Made by a program: the position numbers and the translations under genes. DNA of 64,000 nt from Maledivibacter sp. (GTDB lineage Bacteria > Bacillota > Clostridia > Peptostreptococcales > Caminicellaceae), in assembly GCA_025210375.1 (NCBI GenBank), contig JAOASB010000029.1, positions 186,001 through 250,000 on the forward strand, written 5' to 3'. Shown here in pieces: positions 63,557 to 64,000 of the stretch; the first letter of the stretch is position 1; each line of letters opens with the position of its first letter. Under the pieces are notes generated by a model. It was not told where the DNA came from and did no database searches. It saw nothing but the letters and a program-made list of their open reading frames with translations.

Positions 63557-63718
63557 TTATTCTTCCAACTCCATGCATACACCGGTTTCACTATCTATTA
63601 AAACGAATTTCTTATCTTTTGTTACCCCAATACCCACATTATTATTTTTCAGTAAAGTCACTATTGTAGTAACTATCCCCTTCAAGTCTTCCACCGCTTG
63701 CTCCTTGGTCTTTCCCAT
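63557..63718 (-). CDS. Small hypothetical protein (53 residues)
   Basis: Translation from ATG 63718, preceded by AGGTGA 6 nt upstream, gives MGKTKEQAVEDLKGIVTTIV followed by LLKNNNVGIGVTKDKKFVLIDSETGVCMELEE-type content. It looks like a helix followed by two or three strands, with one cysteine. It has its own strong terminator, which argues that it is a real gene. I recognise no family. The 280 bp upstream hold its promoter and that of the next gene. Confidence 0.65.
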   Translation of the reverse strand: MGKTKEQAVEDLKGIVTTIVTLLKNNNVGIGVTKDKKFVLIDSETGVCMELEE

Positions 63719-63990
63719 ATTAAATCACCTATCCTTATTTAATAATGTAATTCTATAGTATATATAACATTGCTTATAGACCATTATTTTTTGATGACAT
63801 TTTTCTTTAAATTATCTTATATTTATTATAATACAATTTTCTATTATTGTAAGTTTAAAATTATTAAAAGAGGAATTTGTCCTAGTTTGTAGAATTATGA
63901 ATTATATGAATATTATTATGCAATATTTTACTTAATTACATTATTTATTTTAATTCAACTTTAAAATTCCATTTGTTGATATAAAAATAT

Positions 63991-64000
63991 TGAAGGAGAT
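63991..64000 (+). promoter_or_regulatory. Ribosome binding site of a gene beyond the window end
   Basis: The window ends in TGAAGGAGAT, a strong plus-strand Shine-Dalgarno sequence, so a rightward gene probably starts just outside. Confidence 0.55.

Noticed and set aside
63525..63758. Plus-strand ORF of 77 codons near the window end
   Set aside because: It lies opposite a 53-codon minus-strand ORF that has a good RBS, a terminator and protein-like composition. The plus-strand frame has none of these.

Overview
This window is a low-GC chromosomal segment from an anaerobic, probably endospore-forming member of the Clostridia (Bacillota). Supporting signs are the very AT-rich intergenic DNA with strong AGGAGG-type ribosome binding sites, a T-box in front of ileS, a Spo0E-like phosphatase beside a soluble multi-PAS kinase, a class I hybrid-cluster protein, a flavodiiron protein, a fused 2-hydroxyacyl-CoA dehydratase-type activase, citrate lyase and an arginine deiminase pathway. 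No rRNA, tRNA, CRISPR array or prophage was seen.

Layout. 1-9.2 kb: a truncated sigma-54 activator, a siroheme-reductase-like gene with two small partners (one a DUF1858 redox protein), a formate/nitrite-family channel, hcp, a Cys-less carboxymuconolactone decarboxylase-like protein and a flavodiiron protein. This looks like a nitrite/NO/oxygen stress neighbourhood. 9.4-12.5 kb: a complete ECF-type uptake transporter (T, fused A-A', S). 12.7-19.9 kb: a parvulin, a serine hydrolase, an asymmetric heterodimeric ABC exporter preceded by a 37-codon leader ORF and three hairpins (a probable ribosome-mediated attenuator), and a DUF4397 protein. 20-25.3 kb: bacteriohemerythrin, ileS with its T-box, and a YhaM-like exoribonuclease. 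25.5-29.6 kb: PAS kinase, Spo0E-like protein, proC. 29.7-36.4 kb: giant activase, TetR regulator, YeiH-type membrane protein, PPC protein. 36.4-39.7 kb: Cache-PAS histidine kinase with a response regulator carrying a C-terminal DUF2294. 41.4-50.3 kb: citrate fermentation (citG, then citC-D-E-F-X with tctC-B-A uptake genes). 50.4-59.1 kb: a ydaJKLMN-type exopolysaccharide operon with a degenerate GGDEF protein, preceded by a c-di-GMP-I riboswitch on a secreted glycosidase-like gene. 59.2-63.2 kb: arcA-arcB-arcC and a TrmB-type regulator. 63.5 kb to the end: a small conserved-looking protein and the RBS of a gene outside the window.

The repeat landscape is the least expected part. One family is a 159-bp MITE-like element with inverted ends and 4-bp target duplications (six copies plus fragments). 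One copy is interrupted by an IS4-family element that made its own 7-bp duplication; another landed on a stop codon without changing the protein. A second family is a 151-bp structured repeat that starts immediately beside an intrinsic-terminator hairpin in all four copies. In both full-length copies the hairpin is present on each side. There are also a ~245-bp imperfect palindrome and two small inverted-repeat families.

The best candidates for something undescribed are the attenuator leader of the ABC exporter (18.58-18.86 kb) and the terminator-associated repeat family. All functional calls come from reading the sequence and remembered family features; no database search was run.
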